From DATARH01 sp035309005 (lineage in GTDB: Bacteria > Pseudomonadota > Alphaproteobacteria > ATCC43930 > CGMCC-115725), in assembly GCA_035309005.1 (NCBI GenBank), contig DATGFP010000051.1, positions 1 to 64,000 on the forward strand: 64,000 nucleotides of DNA, given 5' to 3'. This document shows positions 1 through 7,888 of this stretch, piece after piece. How positions within the stretch are numbered: the stretch's first letter is position 1; every line of letters begins with the position of its first letter. The notes beneath the pieces were generated by a model. The model saw only the letters and a program-made list of their open reading frames with translations, ran no database searches and was not told where the DNA came from. Made by a program: the position numbers and the translations under genes.

Positions 1-1
1 C

Positions 2-124
2 CTGATCGAGCGCATGTTCTGCCGCCTCAAAGACTGGCGCCGCATCGCCACCCGCTACGACAAGCTCGCCGCCAACTTCGCCGCCGCGGTGACCCTCGCC
101 GCCATCGTTATCTGGTGGTTATGA
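2..124 (+). pseudogene. IS5-family transposase, C-terminal end (cut by window edge)
   Basis: An open frame enters from the left edge and stops with TGA. Its 40 residues include ERMFCRLKDWRRIATRYDK, the C-terminal hallmark of IS5-group DDE transposases; the leading E is the usual last residue of the DDE triad. A hydrophobic tail ends in IVIWWL. Directly downstream is GAGTCTGGAACC followed by CTAG, which could be the element's terminal repeat and target site, but the other end lies outside the window. Whether the transposase is intact upstream cannot be seen. No passenger gene is visible on this side. Confidence 0.8.
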
Positions 125-146
125 TTGAGTCTGGAACCTAGTTCGG

Positions 147-527
147 ATGAGCGAGGGCTCAGCCGGCAACCAAGCGGTATCGCTTGCCTGGGCAGCGCTC
201 GCCTGCCGCTGCCCGCGCTGCGGCGAGGGGCGGCTCTTCACCGGCTTGTTGACGGTGCGCCCGGCCTGCCCGGCCTGCGGCCTCGACTTTTCCGCCGAGG
301 CGGCCGGCGATGGCCCGGCGGTCTTCGTGATCCTCTTTCTCGGACTGATCGTGGTCGGGCTCGCCGCCTGGGTCGAACTGAATTTCTCGCCACCGATCTG
401 GGTGCATCTCGCGCTGTGGACGCCGCTCATTATCGGCGGCGCGATCCTGATGCTGCGGCCGCTGAAGGCCGCGCTGATCGCCCTGCAATACCGCCATTAC
501 CTGCTGCGCAGCCCGCCCGCTGCATGA
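147..527 (+). CDS. DUF983 family membrane protein
   Basis: The 126-residue protein matches the DUF983 family in size and layout. Two short cysteine pairs, CPRC (residues 22-25) and CPAC (41-44), look like a small zinc ribbon. They are followed by two hydrophobic segments at about 59-77 and 86-104. In alphaproteobacteria DUF983 genes often sit in cytochrome c oxidase assembly operons beside surf1, and here surf1 begins only 7 bases after the stop. The molecular function is not established; a role in heme-copper oxidase maturation is inferred from the neighbourhood. Confidence 0.85.
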   Translation: MSEGSAGNQAVSLAWAALACRCPRCGEGRLFTGLLTVRPACPACGLDFSAEAAGDGPAVFVILFLGLIVVGLAAWVELNFSPPIWVHLALWTPLIIGGAILMLRPLKAALIALQYRHYLLRSPPAA

Positions 528-534
528 GGCCGGC

Positions 535-1272
535 ATGAGGCGGTTCCAGCCGCGGCCGGGGCCGACCCTCTTCACGATCCCGGTCGTCCTGATGTGCCTC
601 GCGCTTGGCGGCTGGCAGGTCCAGCGCCTGCACTGGAAGGAGGGGCTGATCGCGCAGCGCGCGGCGGCGCTCGCGACAGCGCCGGTCGCGGCGCCACAAA
701 GCCTGGCGGCGACGCAGGCGCTCGACCTGCACCGGGTCGTCGACGACGGCGTCTTCGACAACGATCGGGAAATTCTCGTCCACGCCATCGGCCCTGAAGG
801 CGGCGCCGGCTTCGACGTGCTGACGCCGCTGCGCGAGGCGGGCGGCCGGGTGGTGCTCGTCAATCGCGGCTATGTCCCGACCTCACTCGCGGACCGGAAC
901 AAGCGCCGCGCCGGCGAGCCCACCGGCCGCGTGCATGTCGCCGGCCTGCTGCGCCTGCCGCCGCCTGAGAAGCCCGGCTGGTTCGTGCCCGACAACGCCG
1001 CCGGGCGCGGCGAGTGGTTCTGGATCGACCTGCCGGCGATCGGCGCCGCCGCCGCGCAGTCCGACGTCGCGCCGTTCTACATCGACGCCGACGCCACCCC
1101 GAACCCCGGCGGCTGGCCCCTCGGACGGGCAAGCCTACCGGCGCTCCCCAACAATCATCTGCAATACGCGATCACCTGGTTTTCGCTCGCGGTCGCGGCG
1201 CTGGTGATCTATCTGCTGTCGCAACGCGGCGGCGAACGGCCCGTCGCCCTGGACCATCGCCCTGGACCATAG
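535..1272 (+). CDS. SURF1 family cytochrome c oxidase assembly protein
   Basis: This is a 245-residue protein with the SURF1 plan: an N-terminal membrane segment (about 12-30, with the family GGWQVQRLHWKE region just after it), a large periplasmic domain, and a C-terminal membrane segment (about 213-231). The domain carries LVNRGYVP and later NNHLQYAITWFSLA, both typical SURF1 motifs. SURF1 helps insert heme a into subunit I of aa3-type oxidase. The gene follows DUF983 closely and probably shares its transcript. The oxidase structural genes are not in the visible part and may lie left of the window, beyond the IS fragment. Confidence 0.92.
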   Translation: MRRFQPRPGPTLFTIPVVLMCLALGGWQVQRLHWKEGLIAQRAAALATAPVAAPQSLAATQALDLHRVVDDGVFDNDREILVHAIGPEGGAGFDVLTPLREAGGRVVLVNRGYVPTSLADRNKRRAGEPTGRVHVAGLLRLPPPEKPGWFVPDNAAGRGEWFWIDLPAIGAAAAQSDVAPFYIDADATPNPGGWPLGRASLPALPNNHLQYAITWFSLAVAALVIYLLSQRGGERPVALDHRPGP

Positions 1273-1281
1273 CCCTGGACC

Positions 1282-2772
1282 ATGACCGCCTACCGGGAAC
1301 TTGAAGCACGCTTCCGCCGCCTCGGAATCATCGAGGAAGCGATCGCGATGCTGCATTGGGATGCGGCGGCGATCATGCCGGCGGGCGGCGCCGCGGCGCG
1401 CGCCGAAGAGCTCGCCACGCTGCGGGTCATCGCGCACGAATTGCTGAGCGCGCCCGAAATTCCGGATCTTCTCGCCGTCGCGGAGGAGGGCGCCGCTGCG
1501 CTCGGCGACTGGCAGCGCGCCAACCTGCGCGAGATGCGGCGGCGCTGGCGGCATGCGGCGGCGGTGCCTGGCGATCTCGTCGAGGCGCTGTCGCGCGCCC
1601 GCTCGCAATCGGAAGCGGTATGGCGGATGGCGCGACCGGCCGACGATTTCGCCGCCGCCCTGCCCGGGCTCGAGCGGGTGCTGGTACTGACCCGCGAGGT
1701 TGCCGCAGCCAAGGCCGAGGCGCTCGGCACCAGCCCCTACCAGGCCTTGCTAGACCAGTACGAGCCCGGCGGCGACACCGCGACGATCGATCGCCTGTTC
1801 GATGAAATTGCCGGTTTCCTGCCCGGGCTGCTCGATGCGGCGCTGACCCGCCAGGCGGCGCGCCCGGCGCTGCCCGAGCCGGCGGGTCCCTTCCCGGTCG
1901 ACGCGCAGCGGCGCGCAGCGCTCGCGTTGATGGAGCGCATCGGGTTTGATTTCGCGCATGGCCGGCTCGACCAGAGCGCGCATCCGTTCTGCGGCGGCCA
2001 CTCGGACGATGTGCGCCTGACGACGCGTTATGACGAAGCCGATTTCGCGAAGGCGCTGATGGGGACGCTGCACGAAACCGGCCACGCGCTCTATAAGCGC
2101 GGGCTTCCCGAGGAATGGCGGCGCCAGCCGGTCGGCGCCGCGCGCGGCATGGCGGTGCACGAAAGCCAGTCCTTGTTCCTCGAAATGCAGGTCTGCCGCA
2201 GCCCGGCTTTCGCGCGCTTCGCCGCGCCGTTGTTGCAGGCGATCTTCGGCGGTGAGGCTGCGGCATGGCGCCCGGAGGCATTGCACCGCCGGCAGATCGC
2301 GGTGCGCCCCGGCCCGATCCGCGTCGACGCCGACGAGATCACCTATCCGGCGCATGTGATCCTGCGCTACCGGATGGAGCAGGCGATGATCGCCGGCGAC
2401 CTCGCGCCGCGCGACCTGCCGTTCGCCTGGGCCGACGGGCTCAAGACCGCGATCGGCGTCGTCCCGGCATCTGACCGCGACGGGGTGTTGCAGGACATCC
2501 ATTGGTACGACGGCGCCTGGGGCTATTTCCCGACCTATACGCTGGGGGCGCTGATCGCGGCGCAGCTCTTTGCCGCGGCGCGCGCCGCCCTGCCTGACCT
2601 CGCGGCGCAGATCGGGCGCGGCGAGTTCGCCCCGCTCGTCCTCTGGCTGCGCGCCAACGTCCACGCCAAGGGATCGCTCTTGTCGACTAGCCAGCTCGTC
2701 GAGAGTGCGACCGGCGCGCCGCTTGGCACCGCCGCCTTCGAGCACCATTTGCGCGAGCGCTATCTCGGCTGA
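1282..2772 (+). CDS. M32 family metallocarboxypeptidase (thermostable carboxypeptidase 1 type)
   Basis: The 496-residue protein has the M32 zinc-binding motif HETGH at residues 264-268 inside GTLHETGHALYKRGLPEE, and the downstream MAVHESQSLFLE segment that supplies the third ligand region. Also typical are DEITYPAHVILRYRMEQ and the C-terminal NVHAKGS. M32 enzymes are cytosolic and release C-terminal amino acids other than proline. No signal peptide is seen. The gene starts 9 bases after surf1 ends, so it may be co-transcribed although the functions seem unrelated. Confidence 0.95.
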   Translation: MTAYRELEARFRRLGIIEEAIAMLHWDAAAIMPAGGAAARAEELATLRVIAHELLSAPEIPDLLAVAEEGAAALGDWQRANLREMRRRWRHAAAVPGDLVEALSRARSQSEAVWRMARPADDFAAALPGLERVLVLTREVAAAKAEALGTSPYQALLDQYEPGGDTATIDRLFDEIAGFLPGLLDAALTRQAARPALPEPAGPFPVDAQRRAALALMERIGFDFAHGRLDQSAHPFCGGHSDDVRLTTRYDEADFAKALMGTLHETGHALYKRGLPEEWRRQPVGAARGMAVHESQSLFLEMQVCRSPAFARFAAPLLQAIFGGEAAAWRPEALHRRQIAVRPGPIRVDADEITYPAHVILRYRMEQAMIAGDLAPRDLPFAWADGLKTAIGVVPASDRDGVLQDIHWYDGAWGYFPTYTLGALIAAQLFAAARAALPDLAAQIGRGEFAPLVLWLRANVHAKGSLLSTSQLVESATGAPLGTAAFEHHLRERYLG

Positions 2773-2878
2773 CGCTTTCCGGTGATCCGGCGGTTTACAG
2801 GCCCGGCGCAACCGGCCATATGTCACGCGCCGCGGCCGATCGCGCCCGGCGCGGGTGGAGACAAAGCCGACTTGCGGA

Positions 2879-2902
2879 CGTTTAGCGGTGACAACGCTAA
2901 CG
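2879..2902. promoter_or_regulatory. Near-perfect dyad upstream of egtB, possible operator
   Basis: CGTTTAGCG and CGCTAACG flank a 7-base spacer (GTGACAA), forming an inverted repeat with one extra T in the left arm. It ends 11 bases before the proposed GTG start of egtB. This suggests a regulator site or an mRNA hairpin controlling the ergothioneine pair. No known regulator motif was recognised. Confidence 0.35.
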
Positions 2903-2913
2903 GGGGAATTCAG

Positions 2914-4212
2914 GTGTTCGATACGGCCCTAGAGCAATCGGCGGGCGTCCCGGACCGCGTTTCCGAACGCGCTCGGTTCGCGGAAATCCGCCGCCAGAGC
3001 GCGGCGCTCGCCGCCAATCTGTCGCCCGAGGATCAGGTGATCCAGTCGACGCCGGATGTCAGCCCGACGAAGTGGCACCTCGCGCACACCAGCTGGTTTT
3101 TCGAGACCTTCATCCTGCAGCCGAGCGATCCCGCCTACCGGGTGTTCGATCCCGCGTTCGCCTATCTCTTCAACTCCTACTACGAAGCCGCCGGACCGCG
3201 CCATCCGCGGCCGCAGCGCGGCCTCTTGTCGCGCCCGACGGTCGCCGCGGTCGGCGCCTACCGCGACCATGTCACGGCGGCGATGCTGCGCCTGATCGAG
3301 CAGGCGGACGAGGCGACATGGCGCCGGCTTGCGCCCCTCGTCGAACTCGGCCGCCACCACGAGCAGCAGCATCAGGAGCTGATCCTGATGGACATCAAGC
3401 ACGTTTTTTCGGTCAACCCGCTGCTGCCCGCCTATCAGCTGCCGCGCCCGGTTGCCCTGCCCGCCTCCACGCCGCGGCAGGGTTGGGTCCCGTTTGCCGG
3501 GGGGCTGATTGAAATCGGCCATGACGGACGCGGTTTCGCATTCGACAACGAGGGGCCGCGCCACAAAATCTGGCTCGAGCCGTTCCGCCTCGCGACGCAT
3601 GCCGTCACCTGCGGCGAATACCTCGATTTCATCGGCGATGGCGGCTATAGCCGCCCCGAACTCTGGCTGTCGGACGGCTGGGCGACGGTGCAGCACGAGG
3701 GCTGGCGGGCGCCGCTCTACTGGTCTTGCGAGGGCGCCGAATGGCGGCTCTTCACGCTCTGCGGCGAGCGCCGGATCGAGCCGTCGGAGCCGGTCTGCCA
3801 CGTCAGCTTCTACGAGGCCGATGCCTACGCCCGCTGGGCCGATAAGCGGCTGCCGAGCGAAGCCGAGTGGGAACTCGCGGCCGCGACGGTGCCGCTCGCC
3901 GGAAACCTTGCCGATAACGGGCACTTCCACCCCTGCCCCGAGACCGCTGTGGACCACGGCGAACCCGCCTTGCGGCAGATGATCGGCGACGTCTGGGAAT
4001 GGACCGCCAGCCCTTATGTCGCCTATCCGCGCTTCCGGCCGGCCGCCGGTGCGATCGGCGAGTACAACGGCAAGTTCATGTCGAACCAGATGGTGTTGCG
4101 CGGCGGCGCGGCGGTGACGCCGAAGGACCATTTGCGCATCACCTACCGCAATTTTTTCCCACCCTCGGCGCGCTGGGCGTTTTCGGGGCTGCGGCTCGCG
4201 GAGGACGATTAA
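2914..4212 (+). CDS. egtB: Ergothioneine biosynthesis protein EgtB (iron-dependent sulfoxide synthase)
   Basis: EgtB joins trimethylhistidine (hercynine) to a thiol donor using Fe(II) and O2. The N-terminal DinB-like domain contains KWHLAHTSWFFE (His55, His58) and the HX3HXE iron motif (His149, His153, Glu155). The C-terminal FGE-sulfatase-like domain contains CHVSFYEADAYARWADKRLP and GDVWEWTAS. The GTG at 2914 is chosen because homology begins there and gives a normal 432-residue protein; an in-frame GTG at 2782 would add an unrelated leader. egtD follows at once. No egtA or egtC is nearby, so the thiol donor (cysteine or gamma-glutamylcysteine) cannot be decided. Confidence 0.93.
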   Translation: MFDTALEQSAGVPDRVSERARFAEIRRQSAALAANLSPEDQVIQSTPDVSPTKWHLAHTSWFFETFILQPSDPAYRVFDPAFAYLFNSYYEAAGPRHPRPQRGLLSRPTVAAVGAYRDHVTAAMLRLIEQADEATWRRLAPLVELGRHHEQQHQELILMDIKHVFSVNPLLPAYQLPRPVALPASTPRQGWVPFAGGLIEIGHDGRGFAFDNEGPRHKIWLEPFRLATHAVTCGEYLDFIGDGGYSRPELWLSDGWATVQHEGWRAPLYWSCEGAEWRLFTLCGERRIEPSEPVCHVSFYEADAYARWADKRLPSEAEWELAAATVPLAGNLADNGHFHPCPETAVDHGEPALRQMIGDVWEWTASPYVAYPRFRPAAGAIGEYNGKFMSNQMVLRGGAAVTPKDHLRITYRNFFPPSARWAFSGLRLAEDD

Positions 4213-4214
4213 GG

Positions 4215-5180
4215 ATGGATGGCGGCGAATTCGCCTTTCACGATCTGTTGCCGGGCGAAGAGAGTTTTCGCGACGCGGTGCTGGCGGGGCTGGGCGGCAC
4301 GCCCAAATCGCTGCCGTGCAAGTTCTTCTACGATGCGCGCGGCTCGGCCCTGTTCGAGGAGATCTGCGAGCTCCCCGAATATTACCTGACCCGCACCGAA
4401 ATCGCGATCCTCGGCGAGCGCGCCGGAGAGATCGCGACGCAGATCGGGCGGCATGCCCGCCTCATCGAACTGGGCAGCGGCGCCAGCATCAAGGTGCGCA
4501 TCCTGCTTGAGGCGCTCGAGGCGCCCTCCGCCTACGTGCCGGTCGATATTTCGCGCGACCATCTGCGCGAGGCGGCGGCCCAGCTCGCGGCCGACTTCCC
4601 CGAACTGCCGGTGGTCGCGGTGTGCGCCGACTATACCAGGCCGTTCCGCCTGCCGCCGCTGCCCGGCCCGCGCGGCAAGCGGGTCGGCTTTTTTCCGGGC
4701 TCGACGATCGGCAATTTCGAGCCGGAAGCGGTTGTCCGCTTTCTGACGCACTGCGCCGAGCTTCTGGGACCCGAGGGCGAGATGCTGATCGGCGTCGATC
4801 TGAAGAAGGCGCCGGCCATCCTCGATGCGGCCTACAACGACCGGGCCGGCATCAACGCCGCCTTCAACCTCAACCTATTGCAGCGGATCAATCGCGAGCT
4901 TGAGGGCGACATCGCCGTCGACCGCTTCGCGCACGTCGCCTTCTACAACCCCGAGAAGGGCCGAATCGAGCTCTACATCAAGAGCCTCGCCGAGCAGAGC
5001 GCGACGATCGCCGGCCAGCCGTTCCGCTTTGCCGAGGGCGAACTGATCCACACCGAGAATTCATACAAATACGCGATTCCAGAATTTCACGCGCTGGCCC
5101 GGCGCGCCGGCTTCCTGCCGGCGCAAACCTGGACCGACCGCGACGAACTCTTCAGCGTCCACTACTTCCGGCAGGGCTGA
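4215..5180 (+). CDS. egtD: L-histidine N-alpha-methyltransferase EgtD
   Basis: The 321-residue protein is of standard EgtD length and carries KFFYDARGSALFEEICELPEYY near the N-terminus, the SAM-binding IELGSGASIK, and FFPGSTIGNFEPEA. EgtD trimethylates histidine to hercynine with three SAM, the first step of ergothioneine synthesis, and EgtB uses that product. The ATG lies 2 bases after the egtB stop, with its ribosome site AAGG overlapping that stop, so the pair is translationally linked. An in-frame extension back to 3999 lies inside egtB and is not used. Confidence 0.95.
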   Translation: MDGGEFAFHDLLPGEESFRDAVLAGLGGTPKSLPCKFFYDARGSALFEEICELPEYYLTRTEIAILGERAGEIATQIGRHARLIELGSGASIKVRILLEALEAPSAYVPVDISRDHLREAAAQLAADFPELPVVAVCADYTRPFRLPPLPGPRGKRVGFFPGSTIGNFEPEAVVRFLTHCAELLGPEGEMLIGVDLKKAPAILDAAYNDRAGINAAFNLNLLQRINRELEGDIAVDRFAHVAFYNPEKGRIELYIKSLAEQSATIAGQPFRFAEGELIHTENSYKYAIPEFHALARRAGFLPAQTWTDRDELFSVHYFRQG

Positions 5181-5194
5181 ACGGGCGCGCCGCC

Positions 5195-6196
5195 TTACAG
5201 ATAGACCCCGCGCATGCCGCCCGCCGGGTAGCGGGTGCCGGCGGCGGCCCCGATTGGCACCGTCTCGGCGATGCTGGCGATATCCTCGGGCGTCAGCTCG
5301 ACCGCGAGCGCCCCGAGGTTTTCCTCGAGCCGCTCGATGCGCTTGGTGCCGGGGATCGGGATGACGTCGGGGCCTTGCGCCAGGAGCCAGGCGAGCGACA
5401 GCTGCGCGACGGTGCACTCCTTGTCGGCGGCGATCGCCTCCACCCGCTCGACCAGGGCCCGGTTCTTCTGGAAATTGTCGCCCTCGAAGCGCGGATGGCG
5501 GGCCCGCGTGTCGCCCTCGGCGAGATTGGCGAAATCGGGGACGACGCCGGCCAAGAGGCTGCGGCCGAGCGGCGCGTAGGCGACGAACGAGATGCCGAGA
5601 TCCTTGATCGCCTCGCGGGTTTCGCTCGCCTCCTCGCGGTAGAGCAGCGAGAACTCGCTCTGCACCGCGGCGATCGGGTGCACCGCGTGGCCGCGCCGCA
5701 GCCGCTCGGGCCGCGCCTCGCACAACCCGATGAAGCGCACCTTGCCGTCCTCGACGAGCCGGCTCATCGCGCCGACCGTGTCCTCGACCGGCACGTCGGG
5801 ATCAACCCGATGCTGGTAATAGAGGTCGATGACGTCGGTGCCGAGACGCTTCAGGCTGATGTCGCACGCCTGCCGCACGTATTCCGGCCGCCCGTTGACG
5901 CCATTGGCGCCGCCGGGGTTGCGGGTCTGGCCGAACTTGGTGGCGACGACGACGCCGTTGCGGCGCCCTTTCAGCGCGCGGCCGAGCAATTCTTCGTTGT
6001 GGCCCCAGCCGTACATGTCGGAGCTGTCGAAATGGTCGACCCCGAGGTCGATCGCCCGGTGAATGAGCGTGATCGCGGCCTCGTCGTCGCTAATTCCGTA
6101 GGTCCCGGACAAGGACATCAAGCCGAGCCCGACCGCCAGTACCTCCGGCCCGTTGCGGCCGATCCGGCGCCGCTCCCGCTTCGTGTTGTCGTTCAT
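5195..6196 (-). CDS. Aldo/keto reductase
   Basis: The 333-residue cytosolic NADPH-dependent oxidoreductase of the AKR fold has the catalytic tetrad visible as Asp and Tyr in HFDSSDMYGWG, Lys in VVATKFG, and His in LYYQHRVDP. The cofactor-binding end contains IPIPGTKRIERLEENLGA. It resembles the YajO/PdxI-like AKR13 branch (LGLMSLSGTYG near the start). The ATG at 6196 starts the conserved region; a longer frame to 6541 runs into the divergent gene's promoter and coding DNA. The substrate cannot be told. The gene is convergent with egtD. Confidence 0.92.
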   Translation of the reverse strand: MNDNTKRERRRIGRNGPEVLAVGLGLMSLSGTYGISDDEAAITLIHRAIDLGVDHFDSSDMYGWGHNEELLGRALKGRRNGVVVATKFGQTRNPGGANGVNGRPEYVRQACDISLKRLGTDVIDLYYQHRVDPDVPVEDTVGAMSRLVEDGKVRFIGLCEARPERLRRGHAVHPIAAVQSEFSLLYREEASETREAIKDLGISFVAYAPLGRSLLAGVVPDFANLAEGDTRARHPRFEGDNFQKNRALVERVEAIAADKECTVAQLSLAWLLAQGPDVIPIPGTKRIERLEENLGALAVELTPEDIASIAETVPIGAAAGTRYPAGGMRGVYL

Positions 6197-6338
6197 CGTG
6201 TGCGTCCCCGCTGTGGCGGGCGCATGTATAGCCGATCGCGGCGCGGCGCGCGAAGCCCCGGCCGCGTTGCGCTTGGCGTGTGACAATACCGCGCGGCGCG
6301 CTATGATCCGCGGCGAAATTCCAGCCCAGGAGGGAACG

Positions 6339-7403
6339 ATGGCGGGGACGACACATGTGTACGCCGGCGTGGCGGCCACGGTAGGCACGACGCATAGCGG
6401 CATGCTGGGAGGCATCTTTCGGCAGGAAGTCGGCAGCAAAGGCTGGACGCACCTCAACAACGGCCTGCCGGACGGCGCGGAAATGCACGCGATCACCGTG
6501 CATCCGACCGACAGCGACACGCTGCTGGTCGGCAGCACCAAGGGGCTCTATCGCAGCACGAACCGCGGCGACCGCTTCGAGCGCCTGCCGTTGCCCGACG
6601 CCGAAGCCGACATCTGGTCGGTGCTGGTTCACCCGAAGGATCCGCGGCGGATCTATGCCGGCGCGACGCCGATCGCGGTCTACCGCAGCGACGACGGCGG
6701 CGACCATTGGAAAAAGCTCGCCGATCCGGGCCTGCCCAACCGGGTCATCATGGCGTTTGCCTGCCGCGTCATGCGGCTCGACGTCGACCCCAATTCGCCC
6801 GACGACGTCTATGCCACGATGGAGGCGAACGGCGCGATGCGCAGCCGCAACGCCGGCGAAAGCTGGGAGGACTGCACCGCCGATTTGATCCGCTTCTGCG
6901 AGGAGCCGAAATATCGCAGCCGCATCGGCAGCCAGACCGAGATCGAGGGCATGCTCGACGGCCATGCGCTGGCCTGCAGCGCCGCCGCTCCCGGCACCGT
7001 GTTTCTCGCCAACCGCATGGGCCTCTTCCGCAGCGGCGACAGGGGCCAGCACTGGGAAGACATGGAGATCGGCAAGTTCTCGCCGTTGACCTACGGCCGC
7101 GACATCCGTACGTCGCCCCTCGACCCGAAAATCATGTACGCCGCGCTGAGCCCGGCGGCGCGCAGCACCGACGGCTCGGTCTACCGCTCGAACGATGTCG
7201 GCCGGACGTGGACGCGGTTCGACCATGGCGTCAAGGCCGAGGCGACGATGATGGGCGTCATCCCGCATCCCACCGACCCCAACCAGGTCTATGCGATCTC
7301 GCGCTGCGGCCAGGTATTCGGCACGCAGGACGGCGGCAAGAGCTGGAGCGAAAGCCGGCTGCCCGAGGGCACCCGCGACAGCTACTGCATCGCCTGCGGC
7401 TGA
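6339..7403 (+). CDS. BNR/sortilin-type beta-propeller protein
   Basis: This 354-residue protein consists of repeated blades with the Asp-box-like pattern S-x-D-x-G-x-x-W: YRSDDGGDHWKKL, SRNAGESWED, RSGDRGQHWED, RSNDVGRTWTRF, GTQDGGKSWSES. Such propellers occur in sialidases, photosystem assembly factors and sortilins, but I see no sialidase catalytic residues (no FRIP motif), so enzymatic function should not be assumed. There is no signal peptide. A strong ribosome site (CAGGAGGG) precedes the ATG. It is divergent from the aldo/keto reductase and ends at a hairpin shared with fdtA. Confidence 0.8.
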   Translation: MAGTTHVYAGVAATVGTTHSGMLGGIFRQEVGSKGWTHLNNGLPDGAEMHAITVHPTDSDTLLVGSTKGLYRSTNRGDRFERLPLPDAEADIWSVLVHPKDPRRIYAGATPIAVYRSDDGGDHWKKLADPGLPNRVIMAFACRVMRLDVDPNSPDDVYATMEANGAMRSRNAGESWEDCTADLIRFCEEPKYRSRIGSQTEIEGMLDGHALACSAAAPGTVFLANRMGLFRSGDRGQHWEDMEIGKFSPLTYGRDIRTSPLDPKIMYAALSPAARSTDGSVYRSNDVGRTWTRFDHGVKAEATMMGVIPHPTDPNQVYAISRCGQVFGTQDGGKSWSESRLPEGTRDSYCIACG

Positions 7404-7411
7404 TCGGGATA

Positions 7412-7448
7412 GCTCGGGCTCGGACCGCGCAGCAGTCCGAGCCCGAGC
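7412..7448. terminator. Bidirectional hairpin between convergent genes
   Basis: A perfect 14-bp inverted repeat (GCTCGGGCTCGGAC / GTCCGAGCCCGAGC) with a 9-base loop sits between the convergent propeller gene and fdtA. There is no clear T-run, so it may act as a terminator or as a 3' end stabiliser. Confidence 0.6.
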
Positions 7449-7459
7449 GCCCGCAAGGT

Positions 7460-7888
7460 TCAGCCGGCGCCGTGCAGCCGGCGCCGATAGGCGATAAAGG
7501 CGGCGCGGTCGCTCAGATAATCCGCGGGCTCGTAGGGGCGGTCGCAAAATACCATCAGCACCGCGCCCGGCGTCTCGTAGCGCTCGGCCGCGAAAATCCC
7601 CGGCGGAATGTGCAGCGCGCTGCCGGCACTCAGCCGGACCGAGCGCTGCGCCACCCCGTCATCGGCCTCGACCGCGAGCGAGCCGGCGACACACACCAGG
7701 AATTGCTGGCACGCCTTATGAGCATGGCCGCCCCTGATCGTGCCGGGGGGGACATCGCAGACCCAGAACACGCGGACGACCGGAAACGGGACCGCTTGCG
7801 CGAGGTCGATCGGCACCAGAACCCCGTGCTCGTCGCGAAAGGATGGCAATGCCGCCGGCTTCAGGCTCGCGACGGTCGGCAGCCTCAT
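7460..7888 (-). CDS. FdtA/QdtA-type cupin (dTDP-4-keto-6-deoxyhexose 3,4-ketoisomerase)
   Basis: The 142-residue cupin has the family signature RGGHAHKACQQFLVCVAGS, in which the two histidines of GGHAH are catalytic, then HIPPGIFAAERYE and ending DYLSDRAAFIAYRRR. The family (WxcM C-terminal/FdtA) converts dTDP-4-keto-6-deoxyglucose to its 3-keto isomer, preparing C3 for amination. The ATG overlaps the stop of the upstream DegT aminotransferase by ATGA. This pairing is the fdtA-fdtB or qdtA-qdtB arrangement for dTDP-3-amino-3,6-dideoxyhexose. Which epimer is made (Fuc3N or Qui3N) cannot be judged from the sequence. Confidence 0.88.
   Translation of the reverse strand: MRLPTVASLKPAALPSFRDEHGVLVPIDLAQAVPFPVVRVFWVCDVPPGTIRGGHAHKACQQFLVCVAGSLAVEADDGVAQRSVRLSAGSALHIPPGIFAAERYETPGAVLMVFCDRPYEPADYLSDRAAFIAYRRRLHGAG

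Noticed and set aside
2929..4131. Minus-strand open frame of 400 codons opposite egtB
   Set aside because: Antisense to a strong egtB match, with arginine-rich random composition.
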